A stretch of DNA of 64,000 nt from Callorhinus ursinus (taxonomy: Eukaryota > Chordata > Mammalia > Carnivora > Otariidae), in assembly GCF_003265705.1 (NCBI RefSeq), contig NW_020313157.1, positions 2,163,530 to 2,227,529 of the forward strand, given 5' to 3'. A model generated the notes under the pieces. That model made no database searches. It was not told the origin of the DNA and worked only from the letters and a program-made list of their open reading frames with translations. A program made the position numbers and the translations under genes. Numbering within the stretch: the first letter of the stretch is position 1; each line of letters starts with the position of its first letter. This document shows positions 1 to 10,220 of this stretch, piece by piece.

Positions 1-30
1 CCCAAAAAAGTTTGCCAGTCCCTAGTCTAA
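1..30 (+). repeat. MER5A (hAT-Charlie) 3' tail fragment
   Basis: The first 30 bases match the right terminal part of MER5A (the 'aaaagtttgccagtccct' end). The rest of the element lies to the left of the window. It is a non-autonomous fossil of a hAT DNA transposon. Confidence 0.6.
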
Positions 31-1543
31 GGCTTAGATGCTAAACTAACCATGTTACTCAAATCCCCCCTTGCCCTGGTTGTTCTAGGACTGGTCCTGA
101 GACTCCATTCTGACTGTTCTATTGAGGGACTCCCCTCCCCCACTTCCTGTCGGCCCAGGACTGATAGGGCTGAGATGTAGGAAATCTGCTGGAATTTGCA
201 GCAGAGATTTTAGTATAAAAATGCGCAAGGAGACCTTCTGCCCCTTTCTTCTTGCCTTGGAGTGTTGTCATATGAGGACTCCGTATTTGGATTTTGTGGC
301 AGCCTCCATGACCATAAGGAGAAAGGCGAGAGCATCACAGAAAAATCAACAAGAAGCCCGTCATCTCAAGCAAACCCCAGAATTTAGCAAACCCTAGAAT
401 CAGCTGTCTCTGGTCTTAGAACGTGAGACAATGAGCCCCTGTTGTTCAAGATGTCTGGTTGGTCACTTGCTGGCTGATGCCGGTCCTATACTTGCCCCAA
501 AAAGCCTAGAGCCTATTTAAGGAACCAAGAAGGTGAACCCCACCATCACAATTTAGGCAACGTAACCCATCCACTAATACATGAACTTGGCCTGATACAG
601 TCAGCATTTCCTCAGTCTTGCCAACCACATCATTTCTGTCCTCTCAGAAAAGGAGTGGGGAGAAACATGGAAACTCCTGTCCCAGTGTATGTCCAAGGGA
701 TCAGAAGCGGGATGCTGGAACTTTCTTCCTCTATGGGTCAAAGAGGGGAAATCAAGGACAGTGGCAGGCAGGAGAGATGCAGCACCAGAGGTGGTATTTA
801 TGGAGCTTTGATCTGTGGACCAAGTTGAAGCTTCATTCCTAGACATGAGGTTTAAGAATGGAAACTTGGAGTCATGTCTGCTAGCATTCTCCGTCCCTCC
901 AAACCAGAGGGAATAAATGTTGCTCTACCATGCCTGGGTGTAAGAAATGTCACATTCCTATTTCTGTAACTCCAGTTAAATCTGCTCTGAGTCCCTATAT
1001 GCCTGGCAGGTGGGGAATTCAATCTTGTCATCACTGGGGCTTCTTACCCTTCTCCGTGAGTTGACATAAGAAGCGAGCTTATACATTATTGGAAAGCCAG
1101 ACAGGAACTAGGTCCCTGGAGGTCACTATTATTGCAGCTTCTCCAAATCTGCTAATATTTCAGGGTTATCTGCCATAAGAAGACCCTCATATGGTCATTC
1201 TACTGATCACAGGCTTGGCCACAGGACTCTTGTTATGGTAGGTCTCCACTATACATGCAAAACTCCAGAAAGCCTTCTCTTAATCTCAGTTCCCTCTAAG
1301 ATCAAGCTACTCCCACTTTCTTACCCCTAAACACAAATGTCAGCTCCTCCCCATCACTCCAAACTTTGGTGATGACTCAGCTGAATCCTCCTCAATGGAC
1401 CTCATACAGCAAAGCTCTTCACCTTCCCTCTTCAAGGAGACAGTGCAGGGATATGGGAGATCTTCAGAAGCCCAGTGATGACCTCTCCTTTTGGGGGGCT
1501 GAGAGTGGGATTACACTCTCTTGCTCAAGAGCTGTGTTTATCT
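31..1543. other. unassigned intergenic sequence
   Basis: No gene, RNA gene or confidently named repeat is seen here. Open frames are short and show no recognisable domain. Some of it is probably decayed repeat that cannot be named by eye. Confidence 0.5.
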
Positions 1544-1664
1544 TGAGGTTGAAGCTCTTAGCAGAAACCTGAACTGAACTCTGGCAAATGATGTTGAGTA
1601 TCTTTTCATGTACTATTATATATCTTCCATGGACTCCTGAGGTTGAAGCTCTTAGCAGAAACCT
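1544..1664. repeat. 27-bp direct duplication flanking a 67-bp insert
   Basis: Bases 1544-1570 and 1638-1664 are identical (27 bp). Between them is a 67-bp insert. Bases 1582-1633 of the insert (52 bp) are a perfect reverse complement of 3366-3417, part of an old L1. The insert has no poly(A), so it is not an ordinary retroposon. The arrangement looks like a staggered break filled in on both sides with a patch copied from a nearby template. Confidence 0.85.
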
Positions 1665-2524
1665 ACCAAGCAACAGGATGGAAAACCAACCAATAACAAC
1701 AAAACTGAAGCAATCATGGCACTGAGCTCTGAACACACGGGGCACCAGACCAAGTTTGGGCAATTTTAATACAACAGCCATTTTGCCTCCAAACAACCTG
1801 GCACCAGCTCCAGAAGCCTCCCTCTGCCTCTTAAAGAGAGCCAGTTTCTTTTTCTTTAAATGTGCAGCATTCCCCCGCAGGGCGGCAAAGGAGCAGTATC
1901 CATCCCACTGCCATCACCCGAGGACTACAGCCAAGTGCCCATGGTTTGATAGTTAATTAGTATATTTTATAGGGGAAAACAAAATAACATCCACATCAAT
2001 CTATAGCTATCACCACTTTCTAGAGGGCAGATCCCATTTGTGGGATCTTCTGCATGACAAGAACAAAATAAAGGAATAAGAATTCAGAGTCCCCAGAGCT
2101 ATCCAGGAAGGAGCAGGTAAGCAGAAAAATGCAGGGGTGAAGGAAAGTAAGAGAGATCAATGAGTTGACCAAGACTAAGTAGGGAGTGATGTGACCCTCT
2201 CCATGTCCCCAAATCTCTAACGAAGTCAACAAAACCCATCAGTGCTTGGTGTGAATGGTTTATGCTTGTGGAAATCAAAGCAGAAACCAAGTTTCTGGTT
2301 AGCAAAGGTGGGGGATAGAGACAGCAAACATGGACTCAAGTGCCCAGGAGGCTGGGGAGGCTCTGTGATACTGGGTCTTCACCCCAGTCTCAACAGAAAT
2401 GTAAGGGATTGACACATCCATGGACCACAGAATTTGTGGGCTTGAGTGCATTAGTTCCTGAATCAATGCCCCTAAGGCATCTCCTAGATTTGCCACTTCC
2501 TTCTGGGGCTATCAACAAGATACT
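1665..2524. other. unassigned intergenic sequence
   Basis: No gene or nameable repeat. Frames on both strands are short and lack motifs. Confidence 0.5.
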
Positions 2525-2680
2525 TCTCTAAAACTTCAGTTCCTCATCTCTAAAGCAGAGGTCATATTATCTACCTTCTCAGGAAGTTATTGTGAGATTA
2601 AGAGATGATGACAGTAAAGGTGTTCAGCACAGCACCTAGGACATGGCAAGCTCTCCCTAAATATGAGCCATCTCCACCCT
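2525..2680 (+). repeat. MIR SINE
   Basis: It matches the second half of MIR in forward sense: 'ttcctcatctctaaa', then 'attgtgagattaag', then 'cagcacctaggacatgg'. It is heavily diverged, as expected for this old tRNA-derived mammalian SINE. Confidence 0.7.
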
Positions 2681-2714
2681 GACCTCTAGAACTCAGAGAA
2701 CAGAAGGCTCGCCA

Positions 2715-2850
2715 AGGACACAGTGGGTCTCACATCAGGCTGAGTAGCAGAATCCCTCTGGGATACCGAAGCCCTGCCTAAGATCTACTGAGTCAGAATC
2801 ACTGGAGGCATGGCCCAGCAATCTGTATTTTAAAGTCCATCAAGTGATCA
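2715..2850 (+). repeat. MER-type hAT-Charlie-like fossil
   Basis: The order 'actgagtcagaatcactgg', 'cccagcaatctgtatttta', 'caagtgat' resembles a common short hAT-like MER element. The subfamily is not assigned. A similar element lies near 6960 and a partial one near 44521. Confidence 0.5.
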
Positions 2851-2869
2851 ATAGAACAGCAACTTGCAC

Positions 2870-3353
2870 ATTTTTTACATTTCTTTTATAGTTTTTTACA
2901 TTTCAGTCATTTTTAACATATTCACAGAGATGTACGACCATCACCAGAGTCAATTTTAGAACATTTCATCATCTCAAAAAGAAGTCCCATACCCTTTAGC
3001 TATCACTCCACCCCTCATCCCCACACCCCAGGCCTAGGCAACCACTAATCTACTTTTGCCTCTACAGATTTCCCTATTCTCAACTTTCGTATTAATGGAA
3101 TCATATAATATGTGATTGTTTTGTGTCTGGCTCCTTTCAGCATAGTGTTTTCATGGTTCATCCATGATGAATTAGGTATCAGAACTTCACTCCTTTTTAT
3201 GGCCAAATAATATTCCACTGTGTGGGTATAACACATTTTGTGTATCTATTCACCTGTTGATGGGATTTGAATTATGTCTGCCTTTTGGCTATTATGAATG
3301 ATACTACTCTAAACATTCATGCATATTTGTATGGACCTCTGTTTTCATTTCTG
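2870..3353 (-). mobile_element. ancient L1 (L1M) 3' segment
   Basis: On the minus strand this reads as the end of L1 ORF2 (residues resembling 'YNGILFSIKKNEIL...TTWMN' give 'VEYYLAIKRSEVLIPNSSWM' here), followed by L1 3'-UTR sequence. It is diverged, with stops and no poly(A) tail left. It abuts a piece of the same ORF2 in the opposite sense at 3354. Confidence 0.8.
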
Positions 3354-3650
3354 CATAGACATATCTCCATGGAAGATATATAATAGTACATGAAAAGATA
3401 CTCAACATCATTTGCCATTGGAAAAACGCAAATCAAAACCATAATGAGATACCACTTCATACCTACTAGGATGACTAGAATCAAAAAGATAGGCAAAAAC
3501 ATGTGTTGGTGAGGATGTAGAGAAAATGGAACACACACACTACTGTTGTCAAATATGTCAAATGGTGCAGTCACTTTGGCAAACAGCCTGGCAATTAAAT
3601 ATTGAGTTACCATATGACCCAGCAATTCCATTTGTAGGTATACAAAACGT
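3354..3650 (+). mobile_element. L1 ORF2 segment, inverted relative to 2870-3353
   Basis: In forward sense this encodes the ORF2 stretch just upstream of the region in 2870-3353. It includes the remnant of the C-terminal cysteine region and the motif read here as 'ELPYDPAIPFVGI'. The two parts together span a continuous piece of ORF2 in opposite directions, which fits a 5'-inverted (twin-primed) L1 insertion. The part at 3366-3417 is the apparent template of the insert at 1582-1633. Confidence 0.8.
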
Positions 3651-4004
3651 GGGCTCTTTTAATCTGGGAAATGAACTATTGGTACTTAGTAAGAACAAAG
3701 AGAGGGAAAAAGAGAAAAGTGGGAGTTACATACAGCCTTCACAACAGGAGCTCATTGCTATTTGCCTTTCCTGGTGAGAATATCTCACTTTGATAAATGA
3801 TTCTGGGGTTAAGACACAATTATTCATAAAATGTGCCCTCTCAATCACTCCATCAGCTACTCACCAAAGAAACCACCCTCTGGTCTAACCCTGAGGAAGG
3901 TGCGCTGGACTGAACTTGGTAAGCTGTCTTAAGTTTGATCTCTATGCTTTATGATAGATGGAGGGGATTTTCAAGAGTAATGTTGACTACTGAATTTTTT
4001 GTTT
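3651..4004. other. unassigned intergenic sequence
   Basis: No gene or nameable element is seen between the L1 and the SINE target site. Confidence 0.5.
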
Positions 4005-4236
4005 TGTCCTCATTGACTTTATTTTTTTTTAAAGATTTTATTTATTTATTTGAGAGAGAGAGAGAATGAGAGATAGAAAGCACGAGAGGGAAGAGGGTCA
4101 GAGGGAGAAGCAGACTCCCCGCTGAGCAGGGAGCCCGATGCGGGACTCGATCCCGGGACTCCAGGATCATGACCTGAGCCGAAGGCAGTCGCTTAACCAA
4201 CTGAGCCACCCAGGCACCCTGTCCTCATTGACTTTA
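4005..4236 (-). mobile_element. CAN SINE (tRNA-Lys-derived) with target-site duplication
   Basis: The SINE body is 4022-4219 on the minus strand. It has the tRNA-like head with A- and B-box-like segments, a CT-rich region, an AAATAAATA-type repeat and a poly(A) (T-run on the plus strand). A perfect 17-bp duplication 'tgtcctcattgacttta' flanks it at 4005-4021 and 4220-4236, which marks L1-mediated retroposition. Confidence 0.95.
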
Positions 4237-4539
4237 GAACCTCCTGCATAAGGCCTGACTTTCTTGTACTTTTCATTGCTTCTAAATAAACTTCCAGTTC
4301 TACATATTCTAGAGATGATTTGCTAAGAAACAAATCTCTCTCCAAAAAATGCTAAGAATATGAGCATAGTTATACTGTAGTATTAACACAAATTGCATCA
4401 GTATATATGAAACACAAACATTTTCACGTGTGATGAAAAAAAGTGTCTTTCATTCTTGTGTAGACTGCAGGATGAGGGCTACCAAGGCACTTGCCCAGCA
4501 AGATCTTGGGTTCTGATCTGATTTGTGTTAGGATAGTCA
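4237..4539. other. unassigned intergenic sequence
   Basis: AT-rich sequence with no gene or named repeat. Confidence 0.5.
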
Positions 4540-4637
4540 TCTTTGATGGATTCCATGTCTCCATCACCTTTTTATCCTCCTCTCTTGGAAAGTTCTAGGC
4601 ACAGAGTGGTATCATACATGTTTGCTGAATGAACAGG
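4540..4637 (+). repeat. L2 LINE 3'-end fragment
   Basis: It has the typical L2 terminus: 'ttctaggcacagagtgg', then 'catgtttgctgaatgaac'. It is short and diverged. Confidence 0.5.
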
Positions 4638-4774
4638 AGACAGACGGCAACCAGCAGTCAATAGTGTCTCAGCTAAGAAACCCCGATATAAAGAGACCCA
4701 AACACAATTGTTTTGTACTTATGATCAATTTTAACCCTTTGATTTTGATCATAGAAAGCAAAAATGTCTTTTGG

Positions 4775-4942
4775 GGGGCACCTTTGTGGCTCAGTCAGTT
4801 AAGCATCTGACTCATGATTTTGTCTCAGGTCATGATCTCAGGGTCATGATCTCACCCTGCTTAAGATTCTCTCTCCCTCTGCCCTACCCCACCCCCTGCT
4901 CATGCGCTCTCTCTTTCTCTCTCAAAAAAAAAAAAAAAAAAA
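4775..4942 (+). mobile_element. CAN SINE, older copy
   Basis: The tRNA-like head 'tttgtggctcagtcagttaa' is followed by the duplicated 'catgatctcagggtcatgat' region, a CT-rich region and a run of about 19 A. The body is shorter and more diverged than the other copies, and the flanking duplication is degenerate. Confidence 0.9.
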
Positions 4943-6098
4943 GTCATTTGGAGGCAGGTAGAATCCCAAACAAACAAAAAATCCAGAGATGCTCACAAAC
5001 ATGGTGGCTTTAGAACTGAGATTTGATTTCAATTCTTTCTTTTCTGACTTTTGAGTTATTTTTGTAAAAATGGGATCCATTGGGCTCAAGGGCCCAATCT
5101 TACGATTCCCACAAAGCTGAGGTTCACGTGGGAATGTTACAAACACAACACAGGTACACATGTCATTTACATTCAGACACCCACCCACAGACACACACAC
5201 CCAGAGACATACACACCACCAAAGACAGAGAACGAGCTTCATGGTCCCGTGAAAAGCAGAAATGCACCCTTCATTCCAGGGAGGCATTTACTTGTTTAAT
5301 TCAGACTCCAATGGTCAAGCTGTTGCTGAGCCCAGCTCTCCGTCTTCCTCCTCTAGGAAAGAGAGATGGATTATTTTTCTTTACTCAAGAATACAGATTT
5401 AAAAAACAAACACTTCTGCATCTCAAAGAGGCTGTACTTCCTGAGCTGCACATATTGATCAGCATTTTATTGTCCATTTTCTTTTAGTTGAAGTGGAAAA
5501 AAATATAATCTAATTATGTGTTTAGTGACAGTTGGGAATCAGTCACACTAAATCCAACTGAGTGTTTGCATGATTGAGGTGTTTAATTTGGGGACAAGGA
5601 AGCAGAAGCATTGGTCGTGTTTTAATGTAATTAGTACAGAATACCCCTAAAGGGCTGAAATATCACAACAGCACGAAGCTCATTCTGAAGCAAGAAGGGA
5701 TTCTATCTCTAGAACTAAGTTAGGCAGGTTTGTAGCTACATGCACCATTTAAGCCGTAACGTTTTATCAATGTCTCTTCAAGAGCCCATGGAATGTAGAC
5801 TAGGAAAGAATAAAATACTCCACGTCTTGGCTATGCTTTTATAAAGGGAAATAACCTGGCCCTGTAGATACCCTACACTGTGGCTCTCTAAGCTGCTGAT
5901 TCCCAGATTTTTTTATTTCATAAACCAATAAAATATTTTTTTAATTTAGGAACCAACACAAGGTTACATTTTGGGGGAGGGGGTAAGAAAGGACTTTTGT
6001 AAACTACCAATTTTATATGAAACTACCAATTATAAACATAAATTGTATATATATATATGTCTATAAATATAAATATCTCACCATAATCAGTCAAACTA
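4943..6098. other. mostly unique sequence; CA-rich at 5160-5222, AT-rich at 5890-6080
   Basis: No gene is recognised. A CA-rich interrupted simple repeat lies at about 5160-5222 and an AT-rich run with a short (TA)n at about 6048-6058. Bases 5420-5670 are repeat-free with balanced composition and could be conserved non-coding DNA, but conservation cannot be tested here. Confidence 0.45.
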
Positions 6099-6370
6099 AA
6101 TTAGGTTTTGCTGCAATAACAAACTCCTAAGGGGTTGTTTTTCTCACTCACGGTACATGTGCATTGCATGTCAAGGAGTAGGGGGTGGAGGGGGCTCTGT
6201 TTCCACATTGAACTTACCCTGGGCTTGAGCTAATGGAGGTTCCATCACCTGTCAGGGCAACAGAGGGAAGATGGTGCTGGAAGCCCATGTACTGGGAATT
6301 AATTTCTCCAGCCCAGAAGTGACACACTGGTTTTTGTTCAGTAGATGAAGTACCTCCATCTCCAAATTCA
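6099..6370. repeat. medium-reiterated repeat, family not assigned
   Basis: 'ttttgctgcaataacaaact', a 'catgtcaaggag...ggctctgtttcc' middle and 'attaatttctccagcccaga' then 'gtgacac' recall an LTR-like MER family that I know by sight but cannot name safely. Confidence 0.4.
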
Positions 6371-6664
6371 ATCCTAGTTATTCTAATACACTTTTACAGG
6401 GGATCAGATAGTACCTATTCCACAGGAGAAATCAAAATGGCCTCCATGGCAGTGGTAAACGGGAAGTGAAAACTTGAGTGCAATTAGCTGAGGATGACAC
6501 TGAAGCCTTTCCCAGGAAAGCTTTCCGCAGCTCTGCCCATCCATAACCTTGCTGCATTTCAGGGCAAGGCCTCTGCTTAAGCGAACTGGCTTCCATTAGA
6601 GTAAATCACATTGACTCACAGCAAATGCAGATGAAGGACAAAAAGGTTCTTCTGACAAAGATTC

Positions 6665-6666
<2 letters not shown>

Positions 6667-6742
<76 letters not shown>
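6667..6742. repeat. (CT)n(CA)n compound microsatellite
   Basis: A CT tract at 6667-6702 runs directly into a CA tract at 6703-6742, about 76 bp in all. It is uninterrupted, so it is likely length-variable. Confidence 0.95.
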
Positions 6743-6746
<4 letters not shown>

Positions 6747-6824
6747 CACACCTCCCTCAAGGCTGACCCCATTAAGCAAACAGTGCCCCTCCCTTGAGCA
6801 CCTGGAAATCTTAGTTCACTGATA

Positions 6825-6930
6825 CAAACATGAGCAAGAGATGACCCTGACATCAAGGAGCTTACAGTCCGATGGGAAGAAACAGACTTGAGCACAAGTG
6901 AGGGTAATACAAGATGGAGGAAAAGAGACA
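6825..6930 (-). repeat. L2 LINE fragment
   Basis: 'catcaaggagcttacagtc' followed by 'gatgggaag' matches the reverse complement of the L2 3'-end region ('gagctccttga'). Confidence 0.45.
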
Positions 6931-6959
6931 AACTTAAAATTTGAGCAAAGTATGCACTG

Positions 6960-7150
6960 AGGACTGTTTCCCAAACTGGGTCCCTGAGCCAGAGCCAGGC
7001 TGGCTACATGAGACTCACCTGGGAGCTTTTGTAAACATAGATCCCAGCTGAGCCCCTAAACACCAGTATTTCTGAAAAAGAGCCCCAGAAATTGGTATAT
7101 GTAATAAATACCCTCCTGCACATGATTCTGATGCTCTAAGGGTTGGGGAA
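6960..7150 (+). repeat. MER-type hAT-Charlie-like fossil
   Basis: 'tcccaaactgggtccctgag', 'actcacctgggagctttt' and 'tgattctgatgctctaagg' follow in the order typical of a short hAT-like MER element. The subfamily is not assigned. Confidence 0.55.
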
Positions 7151-7384
7151 ATATGGAACTATGAAAAACACCAAAGAAGGCACTAAAACTCATAAATGTT
7201 GACTACACTGTCAGCATCCTGTGTTTATGATCCCAATATTTAGAGTAACCCTGCAAGGGAAACATTTGTGGGACCTGACTGTGGGCTTTGTTGTTATAAG
7301 AGCCAAGCACCTAGGATACTGGAATCCTGCTCTGCTGGTCACCCTCCCTGCACAGGAGGCAGGTGAGAGTCCTCTTCCAAGTTT

Positions 7385-7510
7385 TCATACAATGTGTCCT
7401 ATTTTCCAGCGTCACTTGGAAATGTTAAATAACCTGCTCAGGTTCTCAAAGCTTGTAACTGACAAAATCTCGAGTTCACACCCAAATCTGCCTGACTCCA
7501 AAGTTTCCTC
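7385..7510 (-). repeat. MIR SINE fragment
   Basis: The region from 'aataacctgctcaggttctc' to 'ctgcctgactcc' aligns with the MIR core read in reverse. It is strongly diverged. Confidence 0.45.
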
Positions 7511-7655
7511 TTGCTTCAACCCTGGAGCCATCCTGGTTGTGGAGATGACAGAATCCACTTTTGTTTTTAGATACTGTCTAAGGAACCCCTGCAAATATTT
7601 AGATAAGGGCTGTTTCTGAAAGAACCTGAAGTCGTTCTGCCATTTAAGACCTTAC

Positions 7656-7745
7656 ACAGTCACGGAGCCAGGAGTCCTGGGTCCTGATCCTGTTTCTGCA
7701 TCTGCCTTAGTTTTCCCTGTGTGTAAAATAGCAGCAACAATCTTT
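7656..7745 (+). repeat. MIR SINE fragment
   Basis: 'ggagtcctgggtcctgatcc' and 'ttagttttccctgtg' then 'taaaatag' match the tRNA-like part and core of MIR. Confidence 0.5.
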
Positions 7746-7879
7746 GACAAATTCCCTCCCCCAGTAGAGACACAGAGGAAGGGTTAACTCCATTGGTATT
7801 TTGAATAGATGGTTTCAGGGTCAACGATGATTTCACAGGATAGAAAATATCACAGTCACAGAACACTCTGCATTCAAAT

Positions 7880-8005
7880 AGAATGTTTTCATTTTCAAAA
7901 GGCCCTCTACTGCCGTCCAATTTTATCCTCCTGACAGTCCCAGGAGAGAAGCAGGCTTGGTTTTCCTGACCCCACTCCGCAGACAGGAGATTAGGCACAG
8001 CCCTC
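7880..8005 (-). repeat. MIR SINE fragment
   Basis: 'ttttatcctcctgacagtc' and 'gcagacaggagattaggca' correspond to reverse-complement MIR. It is diverged and incomplete. Confidence 0.4.
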
Positions 8006-8165
8006 CCAGATGCCATAGAGGGAGTATGATGACGGGTGAAGGCCACTGTCATTGCCAGCCCCTTGCCCTACCTAATAGCCACTCCCAGATCTTATGGACT
8101 TCCAGCAGAGGGGACAGCAAGGCTGGGTCACAGATCTCTGCCAGTGGGGACCAGGATCCAACACT

Positions 8166-8405
8166 ACAAGGCCTGGTTACTTGGCCACATGCTGTCTGGG
8201 ATCTCCATGTGAAATGCAAACTTCTACCTACCCTGCAAGTCTCAGCTGACATAGCTAATCCTCAGAAAACATTTCCCTGAATCTCCAAGATTGGGCCAGG
8301 GTCCCTCATAACTGTCTGGCCTTCCCCTACTACAGAACTTATCACCCTACAGGTTATTTGGTATTGAAATACATACCCGCCTTATGCTCACCTTGTTATC
8401 TGTAG
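8166..8405 (+). repeat. L2 LINE 3' region, left part
   Basis: The L2 3'-end pattern is visible: 'aatgcaaacttctacc', 'aagtctcagctgac', 'ttccctgaatctcc' and 'gcaccta'. The element resumes at 8686 after an intervening MIR. Confidence 0.65.
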
Positions 8406-8419
8406 CACCTATAAAGGTT

Positions 8420-8685
8420 AATAAGAAATGGCAAAACCTAATGTCTGTTGAGTGTGAATGATACAGTTTTTATGTGGCATCTTATTTAATCCTCACTATA
8501 TCTGCAATTGTAGTAGCTATTAAAAATCAATTGTCAAATGAGAAAATTGAGCCACAGAGAAGTTATATAACTTGCCAAAGGAGCCAGCTAGGAGGTGGTG
8601 AAACTCAGTTAGAGCCATGGAGTCAGATTTCAGAGCCTGTGTTCTTAATCACTAGAATCGGTGCCTTCCCAGAATCTACTAGATA
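8420..8685 (-). repeat. MIR SINE inside an L2
   Basis: A nearly complete MIR in reverse sense: 'atcttatttaatcctcacta', 'gagaaaattgagccacagag', 'ttcttaatcactaga'. It sits between two parts of one L2. Confidence 0.75.
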
Positions 8686-8715
8686 GTTAATAAGTCTTTG
8701 TTGAATAAATGAATG
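8686..8715 (+). repeat. L2 LINE terminus, right part
   Basis: 'agtctttgttgaataaatga' is the L2 3' terminus and continues the L2 that stops at 8405. Confidence 0.55.
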
Positions 8716-8726
8716 CAGGTACAAGC

Positions 8727-8832
8727 GGATGGATGGATGGATGAGTGGGTGGATGGACAGATGGGTGGATGGGGATGGGTGGGTATTGGATAGATGGATA
8801 AATGAAGGGATGGGGGTAGATGGACGGTGGGA
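8727..8832. repeat. (GGAT)n-rich interrupted microsatellite
   Basis: Degenerate tandem GGAT/GGGT/AGAT units run for about 105 bp. On the minus strand they give an open frame of repeated HPSI-type residues that is not a gene. Confidence 0.85.
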
Positions 8833-9689
8833 GGGAGGAACTTGAGCAGCATTATTTACCATTTATTCAGGGTCCTCTAAAAAACCAAAGGAGTTCTCTC
8901 CACTTGCAGGTGGGTGGGGAAAGGGTGTTGCCCATGAAATAATCCCTCATTTTGGATAGTGCCCAGCCTCAATCACTTCTCTCTGAACACTCCCTTTATT
9001 GACTAGGAAACTCAAAACCTGCATTGATAATTAATGCAAATTATAGCTATAACTGAAGGTTGTTAAACTGATGACAATTGGGCAATCAATAATCAATAAC
9101 TTGGCTGTGTCACACTGTTGCCATCCAGGCAAGTTCCACCAAAGGATATTTTAATCCCTCCATCAAATTAAGCAGGCTCACCAAGTCTTCCCCAACTATG
9201 AGAAGGAGGGGCTTATCAAATACTCACAGTTCACCCTGGCAGGCTCAATCCCTTTCTCTACCTGGGCCTGACCTTCAGTTCTGAGACTCCTTCAGTCCTC
9301 CAGGTCAGCCTTTATTCCAGCCTTTGGATTGACCCAAGTGACTACCTGCTCATCAGGTATCTTCACCTTTCAAGGCTTTCCTTCAGTCTGGCCTTCACCA
9401 AAGACTAGAATCATTGTTGACAAAATCTAAGTCAACCTAGGTAAGGAATGGGTATAGGGATCAGGCCTCAGTTATGGAATCAAGTTCTAAGCCAACTTAA
9501 AGAGGGAAAAGAATCTGAACAGCTATCAAGACAGGCAGTGTAGACTTTACATAACTGAAGCTAGAGAAGATCAGGGGGCCATGGCAGACCACAAGCTAAA
9601 TATGACATAAACTGTTTTTTACAAAGTTGTAAACATCCATTCACCCACACTGATAACTGTCCTTCATATACTAATAAGGCCCACCTGTA
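8833..9689. other. unassigned intergenic sequence
   Basis: No gene or clearly named repeat is seen. A short AT-rich segment lies around 9020-9100. Confidence 0.5.
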
Positions 9690-9765
9690 AGTGACTGTAT
9701 AACACCAGGCAAATTATGCAATTTTCCTGATCCTTCATTTCCACATCTATAAAATGGGTATGGGT
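9690..9765 (+). repeat. MIR SINE fragment
   Basis: 'tccttcatttccacatct' then 'ataaaatggg' is a MIR core remnant. Confidence 0.45.
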
Positions 9766-9769
9766 CATT

Positions 9770-10220
9770 CATTAATCAAATTCTATCTGAGCATATGCTA
9801 AACACCAGAGACAATGGGAATCAAAACCAAGCATGGCCCCTGCCCCCTATGGTGATTATACTGCAGAAGGGGTCAATTATTCATCAAAAAATCATGCCCA
9901 AAAAAATAGGTGGCTATAGTTGGGCCTGGACCTACAAGAGAAAGACACCTGATACTATGAGAACAGGTATCAGGAATTTGCTATGACTGAGTCAGTGTGG
10001 CCAGGCTTCCCCTGAGACAGTGGTAAGTCAGCCTGCAGATGAGATATTTACCAGGTGAAGGATGTGGGCAGAAAGAGCTTTCCAGGCAGAGAGAGCAGGG
10101 TGTGCAAAGGCCCTGTGGCAGAAAAGAGTATTACAACTAGAGGAGCTTGAATGAGACTAGAGAGAGCACAAATAAACATGCAGATGATCATAGCACCAGC
10201 CTCACAGAGAAGCTGTAAGG
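9770..10220 (-). repeat. L2 LINE 3' region
   Basis: It reads as reverse-complement L2: 'tctgagcatatgctaaacac', 'tggcccctgccccc', then 'ctttccaggcagagagagca' and 'tgtgcaaaggccctg', in the right order over about 400 bp. Confidence 0.7.

Noticed and set aside
8727..8832. Regularly spaced repeats that could suggest an array
   Set aside because: They are degenerate 4-bp microsatellite units with no spacers, so not a CRISPR-like array, and the genome is mammalian.
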